A stretch of 64,000 nt of DNA from Candidatus Paceibacterota bacterium (GCA_035530615.1 DATKUL010000001.1:310001-374000), one strand, 5' to 3'. Shown: positions 1-8,837, counted from the first letter of the stretch. The notes: generated by a model not told the origin, from the letters alone. Numbers and translations: made by a program.

Positions 1-2
1 CG

Positions 3-890
3 CGGAAATTTATCCTAAGGAATCCGCTGCAACTTCAAAAGACGGTGACATCAAAATCCGATTTGGACGCTCCCGGGAAAGTTGTCATCCATTGGGACAC
101 CGAGCAAGCGGAAAATATGGAGAATCTGAAAAAAGTCATCTCGCGAATTGGTTCCGCATCAACCGATCCAACAAAAAGTCTTCGTGTGTTGGCCAGGTAC
201 ACCGATAATCTGCCTGACAAACGCATTTTGGCTTCGTTATGGAAAGGACCGGCGGAAGTAAGCACGATCCACGCAGCCAAGGGATTGGAGGCGGATTATG
301 TGATTGTCATGGATATGATCCAAGATTTTCGAGGTTTTCCGTCCACCATTGAAGATGATCCAGTGATGGCACTTGTAATGCCAGAGAAGGAGCCACATCA
401 GTACGGGGAAGAGCGTCGACTTTTTTACGTCGCGCTTACCCGTGCACGTCGTGAATGCCACCTAATATCTCCAATTTCCTCTCCGTCATTATTCACGCTG
501 GAACTACTAGATACGAAGCTCGGCGAACATGTCGGATTAACGGTCGATCAAAACCGCCCTTGCCCCGTCTGCAAGAGTGGGCAAATCTTGGTGAGTCCCA
601 AGGGAAACGGCTCCTACTGCAGCAACATCCCACTTTGCGATTTCTTGCCACCGCGGTGTCCCACATGTTCGAAGCCCATGATCATTCATAAAAACGAATC
701 TCTCCGCTTTATATGTCCCACTCATTCCAACATCAGACTCAAATCATGTCCAGTGTGCGAATGGGGAGTTCTGATTCCCAGAGCAGCTGTAAACAAAACT
801 ACCGGAAAGGAATCTACATTTTTTTCCTGCCATACGTGGGCGAAGACTGGATGTACAGGCAAGCCCTCGCGAGTGAACGGTGGTAGATAG
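3..890 (+). CDS. UvrD/HelD-like superfamily 1 helicase, C-terminal part (5' end outside window)
   Basis: The reading frame is open from the first bases of the window, so the gene starts upstream and the GTG at 45 is only an internal codon. The residues show SF1A helicase motif V (TIHAAKGLEADYVIVMD, about nt 262-315) and motif VI (EERRLFYVALTRAR, about nt 408-450), which bind ATP and couple its hydrolysis to 3'-5' unwinding. The last 110 residues carry repeated CxxC pairs (CPVC, CSNIPLC, CPTC, CPVC) that look like topoisomerase-type C4 zinc fingers, known on some UvrD-like helicases. A role in DNA repair or recombination is inferred from the family. The N-terminal Walker A cannot be seen. Confidence 0.85.
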   Translation, partial: RKFILRNPLQLQKTVTSKSDLDAPGKVVIHWDTEQAENMENLKKVISRIGSASTDPTKSLRVLARYTDNLPDKRILASLWKGPAEVSTIHAAKGLEADYVIVMDMIQDFRGFPSTIEDDPVMALVMPEKEPHQYGEERRLFYVALTRARRECHLISPISSPSLFTLELLDTKLGEHVGLTVDQNRPCPVCKSGQILVSPKGNGSYCSNIPLCDFLPPRCPTCSKPMIIHKNESLRFICPTHSNIRLKSCPVCEWGVLIPRAAVNKTTGKESTFFSCHTWAKTGCTGKPSRVNGGR

Positions 891-1048
891 GCCCTAGTCG
901 GTGAATTTCCCGAATCTCGACCGCTCGATCGGCGGGTGACACCTCAGCGGGAATTAAATCGCCCCCTCGCAACCTTCCTACACATCACCCTTGTCGCGCC
1001 ACCCGCTGGGTCGCCTGGCAGAACACTCTTTAGGAGGAGCAAAAGAAG

Positions 1049-1513
1049 ATGACAAATCAAACTATTTCACGGAAGAACAACGGCATCACCTGTTCGTGCA
1101 CCCCAACCCAGCGAGTCATGGTCGGAGCAATGGGCGGTGTGGTCGCCGGAATCGTCTTCGGAATGATGATGAATATGCTCGACATGATCGGCACAATCGC
1201 GATGCTCGTTGGAAGCACGTCGAATGCAGTCGGGTGGGCGGTTCACATCGTTATTTCCATGATGATCGGAATCGCATTCAGTCTGCTTCTAGAGAAGAAA
1301 CTAACAAACATCTCTGCGGGCCTCGGCTACGGCATGGCTTACGGCATCTTCTGGTGGGTTCTGGGCGGACTCATTCTGATGCCAGCAAAACTGAATATGC
1401 CACTTTTCGACTTCAACACTATGGCTTGGCAGTCATTAATGGGCCACGTTGTATTTGGGTTGATCCTGGGTGCATTGACCGTGGCTCTGCCAAGTCGGAT
1501 GCACAAGTCCTAG
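1049..1513 (+). CDS. Small polytopic membrane protein of unknown function
   Basis: 154 residues with about four hydrophobic helices (roughly 25-45, 52-75, 88-112 and 125-147), a short N-terminal tail with a CSC motif and a basic C-terminus. A strong Shine-Dalgarno run (GGAGGAG, about 1032-1038) precedes the ATG. Methionine is abundant in the membrane part (GMMMNML, VISMMIG). I do not recognise the family with confidence; YagU/DUF1440-like proteins have a similar shape. It lies 59 bp upstream of an ECF sigma factor gene on the same strand and could be its neighbour target, but nothing in the sequence proves that. Confidence 0.7.
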   Translation: MTNQTISRKNNGITCSCTPTQRVMVGAMGGVVAGIVFGMMMNMLDMIGTIAMLVGSTSNAVGWAVHIVISMMIGIAFSLLLEKKLTNISAGLGYGMAYGIFWWVLGGLILMPAKLNMPLFDFNTMAWQSLMGHVVFGLILGALTVALPSRMHKS

Positions 1514-1572
1514 AAACCTCCTCCTAGGAACAAGGTGCTACGTTGGAAGCGTGCCAGTGACTCATTGGGGAA

Positions 1573-2112
1573 ATGACGATGAGTAAATCCGAATCATTTC
1601 GGCTCTTTGTCGAACCGGAAATTCCGGTCCTACTTAGAGTGGCACGCTCTCTAACTGGTAATTCCGCCGACGCCGAAGATCTAGTGCAAGAGACGTTGAT
1701 CAAGGCCTTTGGAGCTTTGGATAGTTTCGACGGGGCCAATCCAAGGGCGTGGTTATTGACCATTCTTCGTAATACCTCCCGCAACGCGTGGAGAAAGAAG
1801 AAGCCGACCTACGTCGATGACTGGACACTGCTACCGGAGAGCAAACCCGCCTTCGGAGCGGAATCTCCCCGGTCAGCCGAAGAAGATGCCTTACGCAAAG
1901 TGGTGGATCCAGCACTGACTGCGGCCGTTAACGGCCTGGCGGAGGAGTTTCGATCAGTTCTGATACTCGTGGATGTTGAGGGTTTTTCTTATTCGGAGTG
2001 CGCTGAAATCCTGGGCCTACCCATTGGAACTGTGATGTCGCGCAGAAGTCGCGCAGTGGCCAAAGTCCGCAAATCAATGCAGAAGACTAAAGAAAGGACG
2101 GTGAGAGCGTGA
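1573..2112 (+). CDS. ECF-type RNA polymerase sigma factor
   Basis: 179 residues with the two domains of group 4 (ECF) sigma factors. Region 2 spans about residues 10-80 and includes ADAEDLVQETLIKAF and RAWLLTILRN; region 4 spans about 120-172 and contains the helix-turn-helix FSYSECAEILGLPIGTVMSR that reads the -35 element. GGGG at 1567-1570 is a weak ribosome site; the ATG at 1579 is an alternative start. The stop overlaps the GTG of the following zinc anti-sigma gene, so the pair is translationally coupled. The arrangement is that of SigR/RsrA- or SigE/RseA-like stress-responsive pairs; the stimulus is unknown. Confidence 0.92.
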   Translation: MTMSKSESFRLFVEPEIPVLLRVARSLTGNSADAEDLVQETLIKAFGALDSFDGANPRAWLLTILRNTSRNAWRKKKPTYVDDWTLLPESKPAFGAESPRSAEEDALRKVVDPALTAAVNGLAEEFRSVLILVDVEGFSYSECAEILGLPIGTVMSRRSRAVAKVRKSMQKTKERTVRA

Positions 2113-2378
2113 AGATCTCGGAAGTCATGTCCATGCCAGAATGCCATTGGGTGAGGGCGCACCTGATTCGATATTTGGATCGCGATCCGTCAACGCCAAT
2201 GAGCAGTGAGGAACTCGCCCGCCTTGAATCCCACATCGCAATTTGTGACAGGTGCGCAACGATATTCGACGAATATCGCGAGACGTCCAAAGCCCTCAAC
2301 CGATTACGAACGAATGTTGATCAAGAAAGTATTGCGCGGCTTAGCGCTTCACTGGAAAAACTCACTCTAGAAGATTGA
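2109..2378 (+). CDS. Zinc-binding anti-sigma factor (ZAS type, soluble)
   Basis: 89 residues. It has the ZAS signature HxxxCxxC (HIAICDRC, about residues 40-47) plus an upstream His (CHWVRAHLIRYLD). In the RsrA/ChrR family these residues hold zinc and control binding to the cognate ECF sigma factor. There is no membrane segment, so it should be cytoplasmic and could sense a thiol or redox signal as RsrA does (inference). Start is GTG, overlapping the sigma gene stop by 4 nt. The C-terminal 35 residues form a helical tail with no recognised domain. Confidence 0.85.
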   Translation: MKISEVMSMPECHWVRAHLIRYLDRDPSTPMSSEELARLESHIAICDRCATIFDEYRETSKALNRLRTNVDQESIARLSASLEKLTLED

Positions 2379-2394
2379 TTGATGCTGACAGATG

Positions 2395-2970
2395 CTAGGA
2401 ATTGAAGTCTTGCTGCGTTACTTCTAATCCTTTAGTAATAAGTGATTCGACTGCTTCGGCACCACGGAGGAGAAAATCGGAGAGTTCCTTTTTCTCAGCG
2501 ACGGAGAATTGTTTGAGAACGAAATCAGCGGGATCTTGTTGGCCGATGGGACGACCGACTCCCATGCGGACGCGGTAGTAATTTGAGGTTCCGAAAGATG
2601 AGGTGAGACTTTTCAATCCGTTGTGACCGTTGTCGCCGCCGGCGAGTTTGGCGCGGATGGTCGAGAAGGCAATATCGAGTTCGTCGTGAATAACAATGAT
2701 GTGCGCTGGATCAACTTTGTAGAAAGCAGCGAGCGCTTTGATCGGTCCGCCAGATTCGTTCATGTAGCTCTTGGACTTTGCGATGATTACCGACTCTGCG
2801 TGTGGAGGTGCGCCAATCTTGTAGGCAGCAACATCGGTCCGTGATTTGTGAGTGGTCCAACGGGATTTATTGCCTTGGGCAATTGCATCGACAACCATCT
2901 GTCCGACATTGTGCCGCGTCGCGGCGTATTCAGGTCCAGGGTTGCCGAGTCCTACAACTAACCAGACCAT
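2395..2970 (-). CDS. pth: Peptidyl-tRNA hydrolase
   Basis: 191 residues, the normal bacterial length. Pth releases peptides from prematurely dissociated peptidyl-tRNA and recycles the tRNA. N-terminal GLGNPGPEYAATRHNVG carries the catalytic His20 and the substrate-binding Asn10; SYMNESGGPI and IVIHDELD supply the remaining active-site Asn and Asp. It follows the ribosomal protein L25 gene by 16 bp on the same strand, the usual rplY-pth order in actinobacteria, and is the last gene of the glmU-prs-rplY-pth group. Confidence 0.97.
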   Translation of the reverse strand: MVWLVVGLGNPGPEYAATRHNVGQMVVDAIAQGNKSRWTTHKSRTDVAAYKIGAPPHAESVIIAKSKSYMNESGGPIKALAAFYKVDPAHIIVIHDELDIAFSTIRAKLAGGDNGHNGLKSLTSSFGTSNYYRVRMGVGRPIGQQDPADFVLKQFSVAEKKELSDFLLRGAEAVESLITKGLEVTQQDFNS

Positions 2971-2986
2971 GGTGAGAGCGTACTTG

Positions 2987-3598
2987 TTACGCTTCCTTCT
3001 TCTCTTCTGTTGCTACTGGAGCCGCGACCTCAGCTACTGGAGCCTCTGGAAGATCGTCATGGCTTGAGCGCACCGAGAGGTGGACGATCGGCATCTTTGG
3101 ATCAGAGATCAATGTGACGCCTGCTGGAAGTTTGATGTCCTCTGCATAAAGGGAGAGACCTGCGACAAGACCGGTGAGGTCTAACTCGAAGAAGTTAGGA
3201 ATATTAGTTGCTTCAGTTTCAATTTCAACGACGGTGCTCATGTGCTCGAGGATTCCGTCGCGATCGAATTCACCGGAGGTGTGGACTGGCACCGATACGG
3301 TGACCTTTTCACCACGACGGACGATGACGAGGTCAACATGCTCAAGGGTTCCCTTGATTGCGTGGCGGACGACTGACTTAGGAAGTGTGAGCTCGGTCTT
3401 TCCATCAACAACGACGTCAAGAAGGACGTTGGCTTGCTTCAGCGCGGTACCGAGTTCGCGGGCTGGCAAGTTGATGTGTGAAGGCTTTGCACCGTGTCCG
3501 TAGATCACTGCAGGGACCAAGCCATCGCGACGTGCTCGACGTGATGCGCCCTTACCAAATTCGGTACGGCTCACGCCATTGATGATGATCTCGGCCAT
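2987..3598 (-). CDS. rplY: 50S ribosomal protein L25, Ctc form
   Basis: 203 residues: N-terminal 5S-rRNA-binding L25 domain (about 1-95) followed by the TL5/Ctc C-terminal domain (about 96-185) and an Ala/Val/Glu-rich tail (PEAPVAEVAAPVATEEKK). The long Ctc form is typical of actinobacteria and of stress-linked L25. The conserved segment RRDGLVPAVIYGHG near residue 23 marks the start of the L25 fold. GGGAGAT lies just upstream of the ATG (3598). It is transcribed with pth. Confidence 0.96.
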   Translation of the reverse strand: MAEIIINGVSRTEFGKGASRRARRDGLVPAVIYGHGAKPSHINLPARELGTALKQANVLLDVVVDGKTELTLPKSVVRHAIKGTLEHVDLVIVRRGEKVTVSVPVHTSGEFDRDGILEHMSTVVEIETEATNIPNFFELDLTGLVAGLSLYAEDIKLPAGVTLISDPKMPIVHLSVRSSHDDLPEAPVAEVAAPVATEEKKEA

Positions 3599-3830
3599 TA
3601 TGTAATCTCCCTATTGATCTCGAACCTTCGGTACCTTCACGTTGGTTTCGACCAGGAGCGCACGTTCAAATCGTCGACTTTCGAAAACCGTCGATTACGG
3701 TGTGCTTACCCTCGCCGGAACTGACCAAAGATTAGCCAATGGAGCGTGCTTTCACCAAATCCGAGTAACTTCTGGACCAATAAGCCACCAATGGATGGCT
3801 AATAACGGGACGTTAAAACGAAAATGTGGC

Positions 3831-4811
3831 TTAACTCATCCCGTCAAAGAGGCTGGTAACCGAACCATCTTCGAATACTTCCTTGATGGCCCGGGCTAAA
3901 AGCGGGGCAATTGGGAGAACGGTGAGGCGGTCAAATCGTGATTCCTCCGAGATGGGAAGTGTGTCTGTGACGACGACTTCGCTGACCCGTGAATTCTTCA
4001 GGCGCTCAACGGCAGGGCCGGAAAGAACTGCGTGAGTGGCAGCGACAATGACTTCCTTTGCACCGCTATCAAAGAGAGCATCCACGGCCTTTGTAATAGT
4101 GCCGGCGGTGTCGATCATGTCATCGATAACAACGCAGGTTTGACCTTCGACGTCACCAACGACGCGGCCAACAACGGCTTCATTTGGAATACGTGGGTCG
4201 CGGGTCTTATGGATAAATGCAATGGGGCAGCCACCGAGAAGATCCGACCATCGCTCTGCAACGCGGACGCGACCTGAGTCTGGCGAAACAATGGTCAGAC
4301 GTGAACGGTCTACTTTGCTTCCGACGTAATTAGCAAGAAGTGGCAGTGCGAAGAGATGATCCACTGGACCATCGAAGAATCCTTGAATTTGCGAGGTATG
4401 AAGATCGACAACCATGAGGCGGTCTGCGCCAGCGGTTTTGAAAAGGTCGGCCATCAATCGCGCGGTGATTGGCTCGCGACCGCGGTGCTTCTTATCTTGA
4501 CGGGCATATCCATAGAAAGGAGCGACAACAGTAATTCGCTTGGCTGATGCACGCTTGAGTGCATCGATCATGATCAGTTGTTCCATGATCTGTTTATTGA
4601 TCGGAGTGGAGTGAGACTGAATGACGAACGCGTCACATCCACGGACACTTTCTTCGAAGCGAACAAATATTTCACCGTTTGCGAAGTCATACGCAGCTGT
4701 TGGGGTGATAGGGATACCGAGTTCGGAGGCGACTTGATCTGCTAACTCTGGAAAGGCTCGACCGGAGAAGATTCGTAAGCGCTTTTCGGAGGCGAGTTTC
4801 AATTCGCTCAT
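3831..4811 (-). CDS. prs: Ribose-phosphate pyrophosphokinase
   Basis: 326 residues. It makes PRPP from ribose 5-phosphate and ATP for nucleotide, His and Trp synthesis. Visible family signatures are RKDKKHRGREPITARLM-like ATP-binding residues (RQDKKHRGREPIT), the metal site DLHTSQIQGFFD and the PRPP-binding loop VVIDDMIDTAGT. The ATG overlaps the glmU stop by 4 nt, so translation is coupled. The 232 bp between its stop and rplY hold no gene. Confidence 0.97.
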   Translation of the reverse strand: MSELKLASEKRLRIFSGRAFPELADQVASELGIPITPTAAYDFANGEIFVRFEESVRGCDAFVIQSHSTPINKQIMEQLIMIDALKRASAKRITVVAPFYGYARQDKKHRGREPITARLMADLFKTAGADRLMVVDLHTSQIQGFFDGPVDHLFALPLLANYVGSKVDRSRLTIVSPDSGRVRVAERWSDLLGGCPIAFIHKTRDPRIPNEAVVGRVVGDVEGQTCVVIDDMIDTAGTITKAVDALFDSGAKEVIVAATHAVLSGPAVERLKNSRVSEVVVTDTLPISEESRFDRLTVLPIAPLLARAIKEVFEDGSVTSLFDGMS

Positions 4812-6241
4812 GAAGTGGGTTTCCCTTTCTCGGAGCTTGATTCTGCGGCAGCGGCTGATTTAGTACCAGGGCGTTTGCGTAGGACCCACCCTAAGACATT
4901 TCTCTGCTTCGCTCTGCCAACCCCGATTGCGCCGGCTGGAACGTCTTCGGTGATGACTGAACCCGCGGCGGTATAAGCGCCATCTCCGATCGAGAGCGGT
5001 GCGACCAACATGGTGTCACTGCCGATCCGGACGTGATCTCCAACTGTGGTGTGATGTTTCTCAACTCCGTCGTAATTCACAAAAACTGTGGCCGCTCCGA
5101 TGTTGGTGCCCTCACCGATGGTGGCATCTCCGACGTAGGAGAGGTGTGGGACCTTCGATCCCTCACCCAGAGTGGCGTTTTTCATCTCCACATAAGCACC
5201 CGTGCGGCTCTTCCGACTCAGGACTGAGCCCGGACGGAGATAAGTAAATGGTCCGACGCTTGCTTCGACACCGATCGTGGCTCCGTTGCAGAAGGACTCA
5301 ATGACGGTGGCGCGCGCCGCCACCTTGCAGTCAATCAGTGTGGTGCGAGGCCCGATGATGGCGCCTTCAGCGATGATTGAATTCCCAGAGATTGCGGTGC
5401 CCGGATAGATGACGGCATCTGCGGCGATCTTTACTGAGGTATCAATCCAAGTGGTTGTCGGGTCGATCAGCGAGACTCCAGCTCGCATGAAAGCATCGTT
5501 GATCTGATCGCGCATGATCGCGGCACACTCAGCCATTTGGACGCGGTCATTGATGCCGAGAATCTCGATGTAATCGGGGGTAATAATCGGAACGACACGT
5601 TCATGATCGGCGCGAAGGATTTCGATGACCTGCGTCAAGTAGAGCTCACCTTGGGCATTGTCATCAGTGAGTTTGGCAATCGCGCGATGCAACTTTGCCA
5701 GATCAAAAACATAAACACCTGAGTTGATCTCATCAATTTCTTTTTCGACATCCGTTGCATCGCGTTCTTCCACAATGCGGATGAGGTCGCCATTTTCAGC
5801 GCGGATAATCCGACCGTATCCGGTCGGGTCTGGAAATTCGGCGGTCAAGACGGTCGCGGCGAATCCGCCCTCATTGTGCGCAGCGATCAATTGGCGAAGC
5901 GTCTCGCTCGAAAGGAGCGGAGTATCGCCATAAACGATCAGTACAGTGCCCTTTGTCTCAGCACTTGCCAACGCTAACTGAACCGCGTGCCCGGTGCCGC
6001 CGCGATGCTCCTGAACAATGGCGAGGGATTGCGGCGAAATTTTCTCTAGATGTTCTTGGACTTTCTCGCGACCTGCGCCGATGACAACTCGGACTTCGGC
6101 AGGTGCCAATGCTTCAACGGCGGTAAGAGCATGGCCTAAAAGGGATTGACCTGCAATGGTGTGGAGGACCTTGGGCGTTGTTGATTTCATCCGCGTGCCT
6201 TCTCCGGCCGCTAAGACGATCACATAATCAAGACGGCTCAA
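4808..6241 (-). CDS. glmU: Bifunctional UDP-GlcNAc pyrophosphorylase / GlcN-1-P acetyltransferase
   Basis: 477 residues. The N-terminal pyrophosphorylase domain starts with LAAGEGTRMKSTTPKVLH; the C-terminal left-handed beta-helix acetyltransferase (about 255-455) has the hexapeptide repeats and active-site segment YVEMKNATLGEGSKVPHLSY. The enzyme makes UDP-GlcNAc for peptidoglycan. A short Ser/Lys-rich tail follows. Upstream on the same strand are the tRNA-Gln gene and its 35-bp repeats; downstream it overlaps prs. Confidence 0.97.
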   Translation of the reverse strand: MSRLDYVIVLAAGEGTRMKSTTPKVLHTIAGQSLLGHALTAVEALAPAEVRVVIGAGREKVQEHLEKISPQSLAIVQEHRGGTGHAVQLALASAETKGTVLIVYGDTPLLSSETLRQLIAAHNEGGFAATVLTAEFPDPTGYGRIIRAENGDLIRIVEERDATDVEKEIDEINSGVYVFDLAKLHRAIAKLTDDNAQGELYLTQVIEILRADHERVVPIITPDYIEILGINDRVQMAECAAIMRDQINDAFMRAGVSLIDPTTTWIDTSVKIAADAVIYPGTAISGNSIIAEGAIIGPRTTLIDCKVAARATVIESFCNGATIGVEASVGPFTYLRPGSVLSRKSRTGAYVEMKNATLGEGSKVPHLSYVGDATIGEGTNIGAATVFVNYDGVEKHHTTVGDHVRIGSDTMLVAPLSIGDGAYTAAGSVITEDVPAGAIGVGRAKQRNVLGWVLRKRPGTKSAAAAESSSEKGKPTS

Positions 6242-6295
6242 GCAACGCTCCCATCGCTAGCGCCAATGGATCTTCTTACTGTTCCTAGCCTAAAC

Positions 6296-6376
6296 GCTCC
6301 GCCACCCTGTTGGGCTTTGCAAACAAGTTTGCTCCGCCACCCTGTTGGGCTTTGCAAACAAGTTTGCTCCGCCACC
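6296..6376 (-). repeat. 35-bp tandem repeat ending in the tRNA-Gln 3' end
   Basis: Two complete 35-bp copies (6296-6330 and 6331-6365) begin with GCTCCGCCACC and end with GCAAACAAGTTT; a third, 11-bp partial copy (6366-6376) is the 3' acceptor end of the tRNA-Gln gene. On the tRNA strand each unit therefore carries GGTGGCGGAGC followed by a small hairpin (GCAAAC-TT-GTTTGC). The unit may have arisen by slippage at the tRNA 3' end or mark an old integration or attachment site. No integrase gene is nearby. Confidence 0.85.
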
Positions 6377-6438
6377 AGGTATCGATCCTGGACCCTGGGC
6401 TTCAAAGGCCCATGTGCTAGCCACTACACAATGGCGGA
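6367..6438 (-). tRNA. tRNA-Gln (anticodon TTG)
   Basis: On the minus strand a 72-nt cloverleaf folds from TCCGCCA to TGGCGGA with discriminator G. The anticodon stem TGGGC/GCCCA encloses the loop CTTTGAA, giving anticodon TTG (decodes CAA). The T arm CCAGG-ATCGATA-CCTGG is intact. CCA is not fully encoded. The 3' end merges into the 35-bp repeats. Confidence 0.95.
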
Positions 6439-6512
6439 ACACGTATTCTCTCGTATGGCGGACGTAGTTTTGACCACTAACCTGGCTAGTATCGGATTTC
6501 TGAGTGAACACG

Positions 6513-6539
6513 CTGGCAAACCTGGCAAACCTGGCAAAG
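6513..6539 (+). repeat. Three 9-bp direct repeats upstream of marR
   Basis: CTGGCAAAC, CTGGCAAAC and CTGGCAAAG run head to tail just before the ribosome site and start of the MarR gene. They could be an operator or a slippage product; MarR proteins normally bind palindromes, so an operator role is uncertain. Confidence 0.6.
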
Positions 6540-6549
6540 GGGGGTGGCA

Positions 6550-7035
6550 ATGAGGGATGAGGTAGACCGGCTCGTTGCCGCCTGGAAGAGCCAACGACCC
6601 GACCTGGATTTCTCACCCCTGGAGGTCCTGAGCCGAATCACCCGCATTGCCCGCCACCTCGATATTGCTCGGCGCAATGCCTTTGCCGATCTGGATACCT
6701 GGAGTTTCGATGTTCTGGCTGCGCTGCGCCGAGCCGGTGCTCCCTACCAACTCTCCCCCGGACAATTGATGCAGGAGACGATGGTGACCAGCGGAACGAT
6801 GACCAATCGCCTTGATCGCCTGGAAGAGCTCAGCCTTATCACCCGCCAGCCCGATCCCGAAGATGGTCGGGGCTCTCTCGTGACGTTGACCAAGAGCGGA
6901 ATGCGCGCAGTGGACACGGCGATGGAAGAGTTGTTGAAGCGCGAGAGTGAGATTTTGAAGAACATGTCCAAGGCTGATCAAGTAAAACTTGCCTCGTCGC
7001 TCAGTGAGATTGAAGCGCCCTTCGACGAGCAGTAA
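6550..7035 (+). CDS. MarR family transcriptional regulator
   Basis: 161 residues from the ATG at 6550, preceded by a G-rich ribosome site (AAAGGGGGG); a GTG at 6544 is an alternative. The winged helix-turn-helix covers about residues 55-120: PGQLMQETMVTSGTMTNRLDRLEELSLI is the recognition region and DPEDGRGSLVTLT the beta wing. Terminal helices form the dimer interface. MarR proteins usually repress efflux, aromatic or stress genes and are released by small ligands. No obvious target is adjacent; ispE converges from the other side. Confidence 0.93.
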   Translation: MRDEVDRLVAAWKSQRPDLDFSPLEVLSRITRIARHLDIARRNAFADLDTWSFDVLAALRRAGAPYQLSPGQLMQETMVTSGTMTNRLDRLEELSLITRQPDPEDGRGSLVTLTKSGMRAVDTAMEELLKRESEILKNMSKADQVKLASSLSEIEAPFDEQ

Positions 7036-7054
7036 TTCTTTTTTTTACAAGCAA

Positions 7055-7984
7055 CTAGTGAATCTCAACAATCCGAGCACCAGGTACCGGTCCGCTTACT
7101 CGAGTCACACTTCCGACAACACCGCTGGATGTCAGAGCAACTGCAAGGTCAAGTGCGTGGTCTTCATCGGAAACTAAAAACGCAACTGTCGGTCCAGAAC
7201 CAGAGACGATCGAACCAAGTGCGCCGTAATCAATTCCCACATCGAGAATTAGTCGCAGTGCTGGTTTCAATGAACAAGCAGCAGGTTGTAAATCGTTGAC
7301 CAACGTTCTTCCAAGTGCCACCGGATCACCGGTCAGTAACGCCTGCAACAGATGATCGTTGAGTTGTGGGGTTGAGATCTTCATACCTTCACGAAGCCGA
7401 TCGCATTCACTGTAGACAGAGGGAGTAGAGAGACCAGAGGTAGAGAGTGCAAGCACCCAGTGATACGTACCGCGCGAAAGTGCTGCGGTTACTTCATCGC
7501 CATGTCCGCGACCGACTGCGGTTCCGCCACTCAACATAAATGGAACATCGCTGCCCAGCAGTGAGCCGACTTGGTGCATTTCCTCCCGTGTGAGTCCGAG
7601 TGAGAAAAGCGAATCCAGAGCCAAGATTGTCGCGGCGGCATCAGCGCTTCCGCCAGCCATCCCCCCGGCAACAGGGATAGATTTCTTAATGGAGATGGTT
7701 AAATCCAGTGGCAGGTCATACTTTTCGCACATCAGCATGGTGGCGCGGCACGAGAGATTGGTCTCATCGGTCGGAACGCCGTGGGTGTGATCACCGGAGA
7801 TCTTGGCGGTTAAGCCAACGCCCATTTCCTCGCGCGAAACAGTGACTTCGTCATAGAGGGAAACTGATTGAAAAACAGTGACAACGTTGTGATATCCATC
7901 TGATTCTTTGGGACCGACAGAGAGTTGCAGGTTGATCTTCCCTGGAACGCGCACCATCACAGAATTTGGCACCACGCTTGTCAT
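7055..7984 (-). CDS. ispE: 4-diphosphocytidyl-2-C-methyl-D-erythritol kinase
   Basis: 309 residues, GHMP kinase family. It phosphorylates CDP-methylerythritol in the MEP pathway to isoprenoids. The ATP loop PVAGGMAGGSADAAATI (about residues 106-122) and C-terminal GSGPTVAFL match the family. It starts 1 bp after the rsmA stop, as last gene of rsmI-metG-tatD-rsmA-ispE, the standard actinobacterial order. Confidence 0.96.
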   Translation of the reverse strand: MTSVVPNSVMVRVPGKINLQLSVGPKESDGYHNVVTVFQSVSLYDEVTVSREEMGVGLTAKISGDHTHGVPTDETNLSCRATMLMCEKYDLPLDLTISIKKSIPVAGGMAGGSADAAATILALDSLFSLGLTREEMHQVGSLLGSDVPFMLSGGTAVGRGHGDEVTAALSRGTYHWVLALSTSGLSTPSVYSECDRLREGMKISTPQLNDHLLQALLTGDPVALGRTLVNDLQPAACSLKPALRLILDVGIDYGALGSIVSGSGPTVAFLVSDEDHALDLAVALTSSGVVGSVTRVSGPVPGARIVEIH

Positions 7985-7985
7985 G

Positions 7986-8837
7986 CTAAAACCCTATTGC
8001 CAATTCCTCGACTGCGCGTGCAATCTCGCAGTAGTGACCAATCTCAAGTGCTTCCCCGCGCAATGTGGGGTCGATTCCCGCCTTTGCCAGTACTGCTTCG
8101 ACAGTCTCTGAAGAACCCAGCCAACCTTTGAGTACCGAGCGCAACATCTTTCGCCGTTGCGAGAATGCTGAATCGATCGCGGTGAAAACAATGGGGCGTA
8201 ACTTCTCATCCGCTGGTGTGGCATGCCGCACAAAACTAACCAACTTGGAATCAACATTGGGCGCGGGCCAGAAGACAGAACGCGAGACTGTGCCGGCCAG
8301 TGACATCTTCGCCCACCAGGCAGTTTTGACACTGGGGATTCCATAATCCTTCGAGCCAGGTCTGGCCGCAAGGCGATCAGCGACCTCTGCTTGAACCATC
8401 ACGATCCCAGATCGGAGAGTCGGGAACTTCTCCAGGTAGTGAAGTAACACCGGGACCGAAATGTTGTACGGCAAGTTGGCCACCAGGACGGTTGGGCTAG
8501 TCTGTAGTTCATTAATTTGCAGAGCATCCTGATTGATCACGGTGAGGTCCGCAATCTTCTGCGAATGCGCGGTAACAGTGATCGGCAATTGCTGGGCAAG
8601 CCGCGGATCGATCTCAATTGCGATGACTGACTTGGCTTCCTCCAGTAGTGCGAGAGTAAGCGAACCGAGTCCGGGACCAATTTCAAGAGCAACATCATCT
8701 GCAGTCACACCAGCAAGACGGACGATCTTGCGGCAGATATTGGAGTCAATAACGAAATTCTGCCCGAGTGATTTTGCAGGCTTGAGATCGAGTTCTGCTG
8801 CCAGGGCTCGAATTTCTGCGGCTCCCAGGAGACTCAC
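7986..8837 (-). CDS. rsmA: 16S rRNA (adenine1518/1519-N6)-dimethyltransferase
   Basis: 283 residues (also called KsgA). Dimethylates two adjacent adenines in the 3' hairpin of 16S rRNA late in 30S assembly. SAM motif I is LEIGPGLGSLTLALLE; catalytic motif IV is NLPYNIS; GQNFVID near residue 25 is the family start signature. ATG overlaps the tatD stop by 4 nt. Confidence 0.97.
   Translation of the reverse strand: MSLLGAAEIRALAAELDLKPAKSLGQNFVIDSNICRKIVRLAGVTADDVALEIGPGLGSLTLALLEEAKSVIAIEIDPRLAQQLPITVTAHSQKIADLTVINQDALQINELQTSPTVLVANLPYNISVPVLLHYLEKFPTLRSGIVMVQAEVADRLAARPGSKDYGIPSVKTAWWAKMSLAGTVSRSVFWPAPNVDSKLVSFVRHATPADEKLRPIVFTAIDSAFSQRRKMLRSVLKGWLGSSETVEAVLAKAGIDPTLRGEALEIGHYCEIARAVEELAIGF

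Noticed and set aside
3599-3830. Gene or RNA between rplY and prs
   Set aside because: Only a weak AGCCA/TGGCT stem near 3783-3800 is seen; no conserved structure or credible frame.
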